NCBI RefSeq assembly: GCF_000526995.1
Contig: NZ_AZUI01000001.1
Location: forward strand, 930,001 to 994,000
From: Lacrimispora indolis DSM 755
Lineage (GTDB): Bacteria > Bacillota > Clostridia > Lachnospirales > Lachnospiraceae
Length of the DNA stretch: 64,000 nt
Reading direction: 5' to 3'
Shown: positions 36,873 to 45,860 of the stretch, piece by piece
Numbering within the stretch: position 1 is the first letter of the stretch
How the letters are laid out: each line of letters opens with the position of its first letter
Translations under genes and position numbers: made by a program
Notes under the pieces: generated by a model
What the model saw: the letters and a program-made list of their open reading frames with translations, nothing else
The model's database searches: none
What the model was told of the DNA's origin: nothing

Positions 36873-38054
36873 TCAAATCCCCATTTCTTCCTTTACGCGT
36901 TTAAAGCATTCCACTGCAAAATCCAGATCCTCCCTGGTATGGGCGGCGGATATCTGTGTACGGATTCTTGCCTTTCCTTTTGGCACCACCGGATAACAGA
37001 AGCCGATGACGTATACCCCGCGTTCCAGCATCCTTGCTGCAAATTCTACAGCCGTCTTTGCATCATACAGCATGATCGCCACAATCGGATGATCACTTTC
37101 TATGATATCAAAGCCCACCTCTTTTATCTTCTCCCTGAAATAGCGGGTATTTTCATGAACCCGGTCTCTGTACTCTGTGCTCCGTTCCAGAATTTCAAAG
37201 GTCTTTATAGCTCCGCCTGCAATTGCAGGAGCTACAGTATTGGAAAACAGATACGGTCTGCTCTTCTGGCGGAGCAAATCCACGATTTCCTGCCTGGCAC
37301 TGGTATATCCGCCGCTGGCTCCGCCCAGGGCCTTACCCAGTGTGCCGGTGATGATATCCACCCGGCCCATGACACCGCAGTGCTCTGGTGTGCCTTTGCC
37401 AAACCTTCCCATAAATCCTACTGCATGGCTGTCATCCACCATCACCAGCGCATCGTACTTATCAGCCAGATCACAGATTGCTTTTAAATCCGCCACAATG
37501 CCATCCATGGAAAACACACCGTCGGTAGCAATCAGACGTATCCTGGCATCCTGGGAATCCTTTAAGCACTGCTCTAACTCTTCCATATTATTGTTGGCAT
37601 AACGGAAGCGTTTTGCCCTGCATAAACGCACGCCGTCAATGATGCTGGCATGGTTTAACGCATCGCTGATTATTGCATCTTCCTCCGTCAGCAGTGTCTC
37701 AAACAGGCCTCCGTTGGCATCAAAGCAGGAAGAGTACAAAATCGTGTCATCCATGCCTAAGAAAGAAGAGATTCTGGCTTCCAGTTCCTTGTGTATCCCC
37801 TGGGTTCCGCAGATGAAACGTACGGAAGACAAGCCGTATCCCCATGTGTCATAAGTGGCTTTGGCCGCCTCAATAATCTCCTGGTTGTCAGAAAGTCCAA
37901 GATAATTGTTGGCACACATATTAATGACATTTTCTGTCTTGGTAGTATTAATCCTGCTCCTTTGAGGAGTTGTGATAATGCGCTCTTCCTTGTAAGTTCC
38001 GTCTCCCTTGGCCAGTTCCACCGCTTCTTTAAAATAGTTTAATGCTTCTTTCAT
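36873..38054 (-). CDS. kbl: Glycine C-acetyltransferase (2-amino-3-ketobutyrate CoA ligase)
   Basis: Splits 2-amino-3-ketobutyrate with CoA to glycine and acetyl-CoA. 393 residues of the PLP alpha-oxoamine synthase family: [35 protein letters not shown] and the PLP lysine in [17 protein letters not shown] 38054 has GAGGG 6 bases upstream. Lies 81 bases after tdh; together they degrade threonine. Confidence 0.94.
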   Translation of the reverse strand: MKEALNYFKEAVELAKGDGTYKEERIITTPQRSRINTTKTENVINMCANNYLGLSDNQEIIEAAKATYDTWGYGLSSVRFICGTQGIHKELEARISSFLGMDDTILYSSCFDANGGLFETLLTEEDAIISDALNHASIIDGVRLCRAKRFRYANNNMEELEQCLKDSQDARIRLIATDGVFSMDGIVADLKAICDLADKYDALVMVDDSHAVGFMGRFGKGTPEHCGVMGRVDIITGTLGKALGGASGGYTSARQEIVDLLRQKSRPYLFSNTVAPAIAGGAIKTFEILERSTEYRDRVHENTRYFREKIKEVGFDIIESDHPIVAIMLYDAKTAVEFAARMLERGVYVIGFCYPVVPKGKARIRTQISAAHTREDLDFAVECFKRVKEEMGI

Positions 38055-38135
38055 AATATTCCCTCTCTCCTGTCGTTTATTTTCCACGCCTGGCTGAATA
38101 AACTAACCTTGCCAATTCGTTCTTTCCTTCCTCTT

Positions 38136-39182
38136 TCAGGCCTTCGTCCAGTCCAGAACCACCTTTCCGCACTGTCCGCTGTTCATCACATCAAAGCCCT
38201 TCTGGAACTCCCGGAAATCGAATTTGTGGGTGATAATTTTCTCAATCTCAAGGCCGCTGTTTAGCATGGCCATCATCTTGTACCAGGTTTCAAACATTTC
38301 CCTTCCATAAATACCCTTTAACTGCAGACAGTTAACCACGATCTTATTCCATGGCACCACGGTATCACTTGCCTGAAGTCCCAGCACTGCAATCTTGCCG
38401 CCGTTATACATATGGTCAATCATTGAAGTAAACGCCTGGCCGTTGCCGGACATCTCAAGTCCCACATCAAAGCCCTCTTCGATATGAAGTTCCCTCATTT
38501 TATCATCTAAACTCTCTCTGGCTACATTGACAGTATGAGCGCCGCAGATTTCCCGGGCCAGATTCAGCCGGTAATCATTGACATCAGTGATTACCACATG
38601 TTTTGCTCCCACATGGCGGCAGATCGCAGCGGCCATAATGCCGATAGGACCGGCTCCTGTGATCAGCACATCTTCTCCCACCATATCAAAGGACAAAGCA
38701 GTATGCACCGCATTGCCCAGGGGATCAAAGGAGGAGCATAATTCCTCGGGGATTCCCGGCTCACAGATGATGACATTTGTCTGCGGAATTACCAGATACT
38801 GTGCAAATGCTCCGTCACGGTTTACCCCTACACCCACGGTATTTTTACAGAGATGGCGTTTTCCTGCTTTACAGTTACGGCAGTGACCGCATACAATATG
38901 GCCCTCCCCCGATACGATATCACCGATTTTAAATCCCCCCACATGACTGCCCATTTCCACGATTTCACCTACAAATTCATGGCCGATGGTCATTGGTGGT
39001 TTTATTGTTTCCTGAGACCACTTATCCCAGTTATAGATATGTAAATCCGTACCGCAAATTGATGTGTAGTGAATCTTGATCTTAACATCATTTTCCCCTG
39101 TTACTGGAATGGGGACCTCTCTAAGGACCAGACCACCCGCCGCCTGTTCTTTTACAATTGCATACATCATTCTTTCTTTCAT
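38136..39182 (-). CDS. tdh: L-threonine 3-dehydrogenase
   Basis: NAD-dependent oxidation of threonine to 2-amino-3-ketobutyrate, which Kbl then cleaves. 348 residues, zinc-dependent MDR family: catalytic zinc in [14 protein letters not shown] and GHEFVGEIV, structural zinc cysteines in [15 protein letters not shown], Rossmann motif GAGPIG. ATG 39182 lies 5 bases after GGAGG. First gene of tdh-kbl. Confidence 0.94.
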   Translation of the reverse strand: MKERMMYAIVKEQAAGGLVLREVPIPVTGENDVKIKIHYTSICGTDLHIYNWDKWSQETIKPPMTIGHEFVGEIVEMGSHVGGFKIGDIVSGEGHIVCGHCRNCKAGKRHLCKNTVGVGVNRDGAFAQYLVIPQTNVIICEPGIPEELCSSFDPLGNAVHTALSFDMVGEDVLITGAGPIGIMAAAICRHVGAKHVVITDVNDYRLNLAREICGAHTVNVARESLDDKMRELHIEEGFDVGLEMSGNGQAFTSMIDHMYNGGKIAVLGLQASDTVVPWNKIVVNCLQLKGIYGREMFETWYKMMAMLNSGLEIEKIITHKFDFREFQKGFDVMNSGQCGKVVLDWTKA

Positions 39183-39282
39183 TGTAACCTCCACCTTCCT
39201 TATTGTTTTATATGTCTTTGTGAGACGAAAAATGTCTTTTATACGCAGACACTTTCCCTTTTAATGTCTCTACCCCAAGGAC

Positions 39283-39311
39283 ATAATAACACGAATGCAG
39301 GTAGATTGCAA
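39283..39311 (-). promoter_or_regulatory. Promoter of tdh-kbl
   Basis: Minus strand TTGCAA (39306-39311), 17 bases, TATTAT (39283-39288), about 100 bases before tdh. The leader holds three AGACAT motifs. Confidence 0.65.
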
Positions 39312-39393
39312 TCCCTTTTCTTATGAGAAAATTCCAGTAAAGCACATGCTTTTCCAGGCTCCCCATATACAATGGCTTTGCATTCATATGATC

Positions 39394-39418
39394 TAAAAAA
39401 GCCCGGCAAAAAGCCGGG
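39394..39418 (-). terminator. Terminator downstream of the nitrogenase-like operon
   Basis: Minus strand CCCGGC-TTTTT-GCCGGG followed by CTTTTTT. About 190 bases after the last nitrogenase-like gene. Confidence 0.75.
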
Positions 39419-39469
39419 AAGTCAGAAGGACAAGTTGTGAATTCACCCCATAAAGTAAACTGAATACGG

Positions 39470-39513
39470 AAAAACACCTCACTTTCTATACTGTTTGAAA
39501 ATGAGGTGTTTTT
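39470..39513. terminator. Bidirectional terminator hairpin
   Basis: AAAAACACCTCA pairs with TGAGGTGTTTTT around a 20-base loop, giving T-runs on both strands. First hairpin after the nitrogenase-like operon. Confidence 0.7.
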
Positions 39514-39610
39514 ACACATAATGAAAACACAAATATAATAGGACTGGGATTGAGTGAGATTTTTCATACAGCCGTTCCCACTTTACAAAATTCAGCAGTG
39601 TATGGAAATA

Positions 39611-40858
39611 TTAATCTTCCTCGCCCTCCTCCTGCTCCAGCGCAGCGTTCAGCCACAGGTCGATCAGGTGAAGCGCACCGCGGAAGCCCACAAAGGGCGG
39701 AACATAGGGATTCAGCCGCCGCCGCGTATCGGGATTGGCGATTTGCAGCGTCCGGTTTCGATCCGCCCATTCCAGCGCCTCTCCGCTTGCCATCAACAGC
39801 CCCTTTTTCTGAGCCTGTATTGCTTGCATCCACTGTTCCTCGGTGAAATAGGGGATGCCGTCACCCGCCATGTCGGGACTGTCGCACCAGCATGTGCCTT
39901 TGGGCAGGGAAAGCTCGCCGTGGCCGAAATCGAGGATGCCCCGTACCACATCGGCGTGAGCACCGACGGAGAGCCGGATCTCTCCGGGTTGATCTCGGAT
40001 AAGGTGCCGAAGCCAGGGAGCTATATCCGAAAGCAGTTTTTTCACTTCCCTTATTTGGCTGTTCATAAAATCACGGTTGGTTGGGGCGTTCAGCATTTCA
40101 GCAGCATCCCGGATCCAGCGCGCCGTTCCCTCCACACCGTAGGGCCGGCCAATCAGATACGGCGTACCGAATCGCGCCTGCAAATGCTTTGCGGCGCTCT
40201 CGCCCTCGCGCCGAATGACCAGGTTGATATGCGCCCCGCCCATGCTTTCAATGTCCGCGATGGAGGTATCGGAAGTCAGCACGCACAGCGGTTTCATACC
40301 AAATGCCCCCTGCATGATACGCAGAATTTCCTGTGCATCAGCCTGAAACCGAAACAAATCGGCACATGAGCCAATAATATTGAAGGTCGGTTGCGACGTT
40401 TTATCCGCATCCCGGGGCAGCGCCTGCACCAGCCGCAAAAGCGCCTCCTGTACTCCCCGGTGCTGGGTTATCTCAAACCCACCGTGCCCCAAGGGCAGCA
40501 GGAGGGTGCCGGGATATTCCCGCTGCAACTGTTTGGCTTCAGCGGGAAGGTCTGTCCCGATCACCTGGGGGATGGAGGATGGGAGCAGGAAAATCACTTT
40601 AGGATTGTCATATCTCACCACATGAGCGATGGTTGCAGCCAGCTTGTCCGTGCCGCCCAAAGCGATATCAGTTTCGTCGATGTGGGTGGAGTACCGCCTG
40701 CCTGCACCGCGCACACCAGTGTTCTCCAGTGTCACGCCGCTGTACATCATGTGCCCCATGCAGCCAAATTCCACCACAGCCGCATCCCGAATGGATGCAA
40801 GCGTCCACAGAATCCCCATGCGCCCCGAAGGAAGCGGCTTAAACCGATGCAGTCCCAT
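39611..40858 (-). CDS. Nitrogenase component 1-like protein (second subunit)
   Basis: About 415 residues (ATG 40858; an ATG six bases upstream is equally possible). By eye it follows the NifK/NifE-type fold: VVEFGCMGHMMYSG with one cluster-type Cys (Cys33), then YSTHIDETDIALGG equivalent to the STSMTE-type loop, and LLPSSIPQVIGTDL where a third P-cluster Cys would stand but Ser is found. So only one of the usual three ligands is kept. Overlaps the preceding subunit gene by 20 bases. Probably forms a hetero-oligomer with it, reduced by the NifH-like protein. Not a nitrogen-fixing subunit; substrate unknown. Confidence 0.78.
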   Translation of the reverse strand: MGLHRFKPLPSGRMGILWTLASIRDAAVVEFGCMGHMMYSGVTLENTGVRGAGRRYSTHIDETDIALGGTDKLAATIAHVVRYDNPKVIFLLPSSIPQVIGTDLPAEAKQLQREYPGTLLLPLGHGGFEITQHRGVQEALLRLVQALPRDADKTSQPTFNIIGSCADLFRFQADAQEILRIMQGAFGMKPLCVLTSDTSIADIESMGGAHINLVIRREGESAAKHLQARFGTPYLIGRPYGVEGTARWIRDAAEMLNAPTNRDFMNSQIREVKKLLSDIAPWLRHLIRDQPGEIRLSVGAHADVVRGILDFGHGELSLPKGTCWCDSPDMAGDGIPYFTEEQWMQAIQAQKKGLLMASGEALEWADRNRTLQIANPDTRRRLNPYVPPFVGFRGALHLIDLWLNAALEQEEGEED

Positions 40859-42140
40859 AGGCATTCACCCCTTTCTCGGATATTCCGTCTCTGCGTAATA
40901 CCTTCAGCGTTTGTTCCAAAAGCGCTATAGTCAGCCCGTAACCAATTTTCCCATATAACTGATACACATTTTCCACATTGGGAATGGTCTTGTTCTCCGG
41001 CGGCAGCCGCCCAAAACAAAGATCTGGAGCCATTTCTGCAATAATCGGATATTCCGCGTTCAAATTCACCATCCGGCAGATGAGGGGATTTTGCCCCAGG
41101 GCAAGAAGTGCCTTGGCGTGATCTTTATTCTCGGGGTAGAATTCCTCCATATGCAAAAGCAGCGGCTCCATGCCAAAGCCCGCCAGATAACCGGCAAGAG
41201 CAAGGGGCATTCCAACCCCCAAAGAAACAATATACCGAAGTCCGTTTAGCCGTTTCACCGCTTCATTCTCCAAGGAACGGGCTTTTTCCCGTTCCTTGGA
41301 GAATTCACCAGCCCATGTAAAACCGAACCTCTCCGCGATTTCTTCATAAGCCCTGTCAATAGCTTCCACAGAAAAGAGAGTGTGCAGAGCAACGTATGGT
41401 ACGCCGAATTCCTCTTTCATTCTGACTGCCAAAGGCTGTGTATATGGAGAAACCACCAGATTCAGCGCTGCGTCGGGCGCGCTCTGGAAATCCGTCAGGA
41501 AAGCCCCTGGCGCGAGATAGCGAATGGACAGCCCGCGGCGCTCCAGTTCCTGAAGCAGCGGCGGCATAACGATATGATCCTCCGTCGGACGTCGGCCCAG
41601 CACATTGATACGAAGCGGCTCCGTCTGCTTTGCGTTCATCAGCGAACCCATAGCTTTCAGCGTTTTCCAATAGCCGGGCGGATAACTGAAGTTTTTGAAC
41701 TGTCCCAGCATTACATAGGCCACAGGCGCGGAAATATCCGGCTGCACCTCGCGGATAATGCCTTCAATGTCCTCCCCGATCAACTCAGGGATACAGGTGA
41801 CGATCAGCAGGATGGCCTTCGCACCGGCTTTGCCCATTTTTTTGAGGGCATCTATCAGTCCGTCCCGGCAGCCAAACACCACCTCATGCTGATCCAGCAC
41901 ATACAGCCAGTGCAGCTCGCCATGCTTTCCCTCCGGCTTGGGATTGAAAAGCCGCACATGGGTGGCGCATTCCGGCATACCCACCAACAGGGATGAGAGT
42001 CCCCGGATGTCCTTTGCCGTCAGAGCCGCCATTCTCATAGGACAGTGGCAGCCGGGGGAAACGGCTGGGGACAGAAACCTTATACCTGTTCCCGACTTCA
42101 CCGCCGACAAGGGTTTTATGTGTTTTAATTCATCCTTCAT
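40839..42140 (-). CDS. Nitrogenase component 1-like protein (first subunit)
   Basis: 433 residues of the oxidoreductase/nitrogenase component 1 family. Cys31/Cys33 (SPGCHCPM), Cys58 (MPECATH) and Cys116 ([12 protein letters not shown]) match the three cluster-ligand regions of NifD-type proteins; the last equals the CPxGLIGDD motif. The region corresponding to the FeMo-cofactor Cys has no Cys ([19 protein letters not shown]). This fits a group IV or tetrapyrrole-reductase-like enzyme rather than nitrogenase. ATG overlaps the NifH-like stop (ATGA), with GGAGG 9 bases upstream. Confidence 0.82.
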   Translation of the reverse strand: MKDELKHIKPLSAVKSGTGIRFLSPAVSPGCHCPMRMAALTAKDIRGLSSLLVGMPECATHVRLFNPKPEGKHGELHWLYVLDQHEVVFGCRDGLIDALKKMGKAGAKAILLIVTCIPELIGEDIEGIIREVQPDISAPVAYVMLGQFKNFSYPPGYWKTLKAMGSLMNAKQTEPLRINVLGRRPTEDHIVMPPLLQELERRGLSIRYLAPGAFLTDFQSAPDAALNLVVSPYTQPLAVRMKEEFGVPYVALHTLFSVEAIDRAYEEIAERFGFTWAGEFSKEREKARSLENEAVKRLNGLRYIVSLGVGMPLALAGYLAGFGMEPLLLHMEEFYPENKDHAKALLALGQNPLICRMVNLNAEYPIIAEMAPDLCFGRLPPENKTIPNVENVYQLYGKIGYGLTIALLEQTLKVLRRDGISEKGVNAYGTASV

Positions 42141-42892
42141 GATCCTTCGCCTCCGTCCAGCAGCAATGTTGCCAGCGCCTTGTAATGGTTCGCCATATCG
42201 GAGTCCGGGAATGCCTCTACCACGGTTTTGCCCTCTGCTTCCGCCTGCTGCACCAGGGGATTCCGTGGCAGGCGGTAGATGACGCTTGTTTCAATCTCCG
42301 CTGCCGCTTTGTCTACCAGCTCGTTTTCACCCTCGATATTTTTAGCGTTGAGGATCAGTCCCCGCAGGGAAGCATAACCCCGCTTGCCGAAGCTCTTGAC
42401 GGCATGGGCTATATTTGCGGCGGCATAGAGGGACATCATCTCCCCCGAGGTCACGATGCACACCTGGTCGGCGTATCCGCCCCGGATAGGCATGGCGAAG
42501 CCCCCGCACACCACGTCGCCCAATACGTCATAGAGAACAACATCTGGCTTAAAGACTTCATAGGCGTCCAATTCTTCCAGCTTTTCAAAGGCGGTGATGA
42601 TGCCACGGCCCGCACAGCCCACGCCGGGCACCGGCCCGCCCGATTCCACACAGAGCACACCGGTGCTGCTTTTGACCACCAAATCACCCAGCTCTGCATC
42701 GCCGTTCTCCCGCAGGGTATTTAAAACCGTAGAAATGTTCCTGCCGCCTGTCAGGTTGCACGTGGAGTCTGCCTTCGGGTCGCAGCCAATCTGCATGACG
42801 GTCAGCCCCATTGCCGCCATTGCCGCCGATACATTGGAAACGGTGGTAGACTTGCCGATGCCGCCTTTCCCGTAAATTGCCAGCTTCTTCAT
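42137..42892 (-). CDS. NifH-like ATP-dependent reductase (Fe protein)
   Basis: 251 residues. Electron-donating P-loop Fe protein: Walker [10 protein letters not shown] at residues 8-16, switch I DPKADST, Cys93 (GVGCAGRG) and Cys129 ([12 protein letters not shown]), the two Cys that bridge the 4Fe-4S cluster of the homodimer. All essential NifH residues appear present. The start at 42892 overlaps the ATPase stop by four bases. No nifDK, nifEN or nifB is near. It presumably powers the two component 1-like proteins that follow. Confidence 0.9.
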   Translation of the reverse strand: MKKLAIYGKGGIGKSTTVSNVSAAMAAMGLTVMQIGCDPKADSTCNLTGGRNISTVLNTLRENGDAELGDLVVKSSTGVLCVESGGPVPGVGCAGRGIITAFEKLEELDAYEVFKPDVVLYDVLGDVVCGGFAMPIRGGYADQVCIVTSGEMMSLYAAANIAHAVKSFGKRGYASLRGLILNAKNIEGENELVDKAAAEIETSVIYRLPRNPLVQQAEAEGKTVVEAFPDSDMANHYKALATLLLDGGEGS

Positions 42893-43716
42893 GAACATGC
42901 ACACTCGCAATCATCACATTCGTTCGGCATTTCAGGAATCAGGTCATAAGAAACGCAGGTGGGGCGGCCTGTGCGGGATTCCTTTACAATCTCAGCGTCA
43001 ATGTGGAAGGTTTCCCGTAGCACCCCGGTCGTCATCACTTCTTCCGGTGTGCCATGCTTGATGATGTCACCGCAGCGGATGGCGATCATGTAGTCGGAAA
43101 AACGAGAAGCAAGATTTAAGTCGTGCAATACCATGATGATGGTGCATCCCTGCTCCCGGTTCAGGCGGTAGAGCAGTTCCAATACCTCCAGCTGATAGGC
43201 CAGATCCAGATATGTCGTCGGCTCGTCCAGAAGGATCAGGTCGGTCTGCTGGGCAAGCGCCATCGCAATCCACACCCGCTGGCGCTGTCCGCCGGAGAGG
43301 TTGTCCACGTCAGTTGTTTCATGCTCCGTAAGTTTTGTGACCTCCAGCGCCCATTGGATGATTTCTTTGTCCTCAGGCTTGAGCTTGCCGAATCCCCGCT
43401 GATGGGGAAAGCGGCCATAGGCCACCAGCTCACTCACGGTCAGTCCTGCCGGGGCCTGGGGAGATTGAGGCAAAATTGCCATTTTCTGCGCCACTTCCTT
43501 TGTGGTCAGACGGCGAATATCATCCCCGTTTAAGTAAACCATGCCGCCCTTAGGTTTCAGGATACGGCCCACGGCCTTGAGTACCGTGGACTTCCCGCAG
43601 CCGTTCGGCCCGATGATGGCCGTTATTTTCCCTTGCGGAATCTGCATATCCAAGTCCTCCACCACAAGGTTTTCGTCATAGGCGACGGTTAACTTCTCTG
43701 TTGCAATGCTGTTCAT
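42889..43716 (-). CDS. Siderophore-type ABC ATPase (FecE-like) with Cys-rich tail
   Basis: 275 residues. Walker [10 protein letters not shown], signature [17 protein letters not shown], Walker [13 protein letters not shown], typical of FepC/FecE. The C-terminus ends [11 protein letters not shown], four Cys in nine residues, not usual for the family and possibly a metal or Fe-S site. ATG 43716 chosen over an upstream TTG. It follows the second permease by 20 bases and overlaps the NifH-like gene. Confidence 0.9.
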   Translation of the reverse strand: MNSIATEKLTVAYDENLVVEDLDMQIPQGKITAIIGPNGCGKSTVLKAVGRILKPKGGMVYLNGDDIRRLTTKEVAQKMAILPQSPQAPAGLTVSELVAYGRFPHQRGFGKLKPEDKEIIQWALEVTKLTEHETTDVDNLSGGQRQRVWIAMALAQQTDLILLDEPTTYLDLAYQLEVLELLYRLNREQGCTIIMVLHDLNLASRFSDYMIAIRCGDIIKHGTPEEVMTTGVLRETFHIDAEIVKESRTGRPTCVSYDLIPEMPNECDDCECACS

Positions 43717-43736
43717 GTATATCAATCCTTTCGTCG

Positions 43737-44786
43737 CTATCTGCTTTTTGCCAGCAGATAGAGGAAATACGGTGCTCCGATAATCGCCACCATAATGCCG
43801 GTAGGTATCTCCGAGGGCTGTACGATCACCCGTGCTATGGTATCCGCAACAGATACCAGCACAGCGCCCGTCAGGGCGCAGGTGGGCAGCAATATTGAGT
43901 GTTTGGGTCCCACCAGCCGTCTTGACAGATGGGGTGCAATCAACCCAACAAAGCTGATGCTGCCGCTGACCGCCACGCAGGAAGCCGCCAATGCTACCGA
44001 TGCAGTCAGAAGCCAGCGCCGTTCATGCTCCACATTCGCACCCAAACTGCACGCCACATCGTCCCCCATATTCAGCACATCTAACACACGGGCCTTATAC
44101 AACACATAGGGAATCAATAAAAGGAGCCATGGCAGTAAAGCCATCACGAACTTCCAGTTGCTGCCCCAAATGCTGCCCGCCTGCCATGTCGCCACAAAGC
44201 CGAACTGATCGTCGTCCAGCTTGACCACCAGCAAGGTGGTTAGCGCGGAAATGCCCGCTTGTATTGCCACGCCTGTTAAGATCAGGCGCATGGGTGCAAT
44301 GCCCTCTTCCTTCTTATATGCCAGCGCATAGATAACTCTGGCCGTCACTCCCGCGCCTGCCAGAGCAAGGAAGGGCAGAGTAAACACCGAAAGGAAGGAC
44401 TGTGCCCCGAAGAACATCACATATAAGATGACCATAAGCCCTGCCCCAGCGTTGATACCCAGCAAACCTGGGTCGGCCAGGGCGTTTTTGGATATACCTT
44501 GGATAATGCACCCGGAAAGTGCCAACCCACTCCCTACCAGCATGGAAATGACGATGCGGGGCAGACGGAAATCAAACAAGATCAAGATTTCCTTGGCGGT
44601 ACCGCCGCCGAATAAAGTACGCAGGGTATCCATGGGAGTAAGCTTAGTGTAGCCCGTATTCATGCTGATGATGAAGGAAATCACAAGCAAGGCCGCACAG
44701 CCGAAAACAATGGCCGTGTTGCGGATGGTGATCTTTCGCTTATACGCTTCGTTTTTCTGTTGTATTGTCATTTGTTGTTTGTTCAT
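43737..44786 (-). CDS. FecCD-family siderophore permease, second subunit
   Basis: 349 residues with about ten membrane spans. Family motifs: RLPRIVISMLVGSGLALSG, FVGLIAPHLSRRLVG and the C-terminal GAPYFLYLL. Its ATG overlaps the stop of the preceding permease by one base (TAATG), and AGGAGG lies 8 bases upstream inside that gene. Confidence 0.9.
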   Translation of the reverse strand: MNKQQMTIQQKNEAYKRKITIRNTAIVFGCAALLVISFIISMNTGYTKLTPMDTLRTLFGGGTAKEILILFDFRLPRIVISMLVGSGLALSGCIIQGISKNALADPGLLGINAGAGLMVILYVMFFGAQSFLSVFTLPFLALAGAGVTARVIYALAYKKEEGIAPMRLILTGVAIQAGISALTTLLVVKLDDDQFGFVATWQAGSIWGSNWKFVMALLPWLLLLIPYVLYKARVLDVLNMGDDVACSLGANVEHERRWLLTASVALAASCVAVSGSISFVGLIAPHLSRRLVGPKHSILLPTCALTGAVLVSVADTIARVIVQPSEIPTGIMVAIIGAPYFLYLLAKSR

Positions 44787-45838
44787 TACAGCGCCCTCCT
44801 TTGTTTGCGGGATAAGTAAAGGAAGAAGGGTACGCCCACCAGCGCGGTCAATACGCCGATGGGAGTTTCAAAGGGCGGGTTAATCATCCTCGCACCCAAA
44901 TCTGCCGCCACCATAAGCAAAGCGCCCAATACAGCCGAGGATGGGATAATCCAGCGGTAATCCACGCCCACAAGATATCTCGCCAGATGGGGGATGATGA
45001 GGCCGACAAAGCCCACCGCACCCACGACAGAAACTGAGGCTCCGGCCAGTATGAGAACGGTCAGGGTGCAAAGAACGTTAACGGCGGCGGCATTCAACCC
45101 AAGACCCTTTGCCACATCCTCACCCAAGCTGAGAAGAGATATGGAATGGGACAAAGCGACCGCGCACAGCAGGGCTGCCAGTATCCACGGCGTCATAATT
45201 TTAATCTGCTCCCAATTGGAACCAGCCACGCCGCCTACTGTCCAGAACATGATGTCCTGGGCAACATCGAAATACAGGGCAATGCCTTGACCGAGAGCTG
45301 CCAGCAGCGCACTGACCGCCGCGCCTGCCAGCACAAGACGCATGGGTGTCGCTTCACTCCGGTGCATAGAGGCAATGCCGTTTACCAACCCTGCGCCCAA
45401 TGCTGCGCCTAAAAAAGAGAACAGGATCATTTGCATGTATCCCATGCCGGGGAAAAAGGCGAAGCAGATGGAAAGGGCAAAGCCTGCTCCGGCGTTGATG
45501 CCCAAAAGCCCGGAATCCGCCATGGGGTTACGGGTTGTTCCCTGCATGATGGCGCCAGCTACCGCGAAAGCCGCCCCCACAAGAGCGCTGGCAATTACAC
45601 GGGGCAGGCGCAGGTCAATTACGATGAGGTGATGGGTGCTTTCCCTGTCAAAGCGGAACAAGGCATCCCATACCGTGGATAGCGGAATCTGTGCCGCGCC
45701 TTTGGTGACGGAAAACGCCATGAGCAGTATAAGTGCCACGCCGCCGCATACGATAATGAGCCACGCCGCCCATACACGGCTCTTCTTTTTCTGTGGATTT
45801 ATCTGGACCGGCGATGCCGGTTTATTTCTTTGATTCAT
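44786..45838 (-). CDS. FecCD-family siderophore permease, first subunit
   Basis: 350 residues; ten membrane spans expected. Motifs RLPRVIASALVGAAFAVAG, FVGLIIPHLARYLVG and GVPFFLYLSRKQ. ATG 45838 has AGGAGG 11 bases upstream; a longer frame to 45943 lies inside the neighbouring gene. Forms the channel with the second FecCD protein. Confidence 0.9.
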   Translation of the reverse strand: MNQRNKPASPVQINPQKKKSRVWAAWLIIVCGGVALILLMAFSVTKGAAQIPLSTVWDALFRFDRESTHHLIVIDLRLPRVIASALVGAAFAVAGAIMQGTTRNPMADSGLLGINAGAGFALSICFAFFPGMGYMQMILFSFLGAALGAGLVNGIASMHRSEATPMRLVLAGAAVSALLAALGQGIALYFDVAQDIMFWTVGGVAGSNWEQIKIMTPWILAALLCAVALSHSISLLSLGEDVAKGLGLNAAAVNVLCTLTVLILAGASVSVVGAVGFVGLIIPHLARYLVGVDYRWIIPSSAVLGALLMVAADLGARMINPPFETPIGVLTALVGVPFFLYLSRKQRRAL

Positions 45839-45860
45839 TAGGGTGTTTACCTCCTTGCCG

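Noticed and set aside
39611..42892. Nitrogen fixation genes
   Set aside because: No cofactor-ligand Cys, no nifB/E/N and component 1-like proteins of reduced length; they are nitrogenase-like only.
39564..43533. Large open frames on the plus strand across the nitrogenase-like genes
   Set aside because: They are antisense shadows in G+C-rich coding DNA and lack ribosome sites and family motifs.
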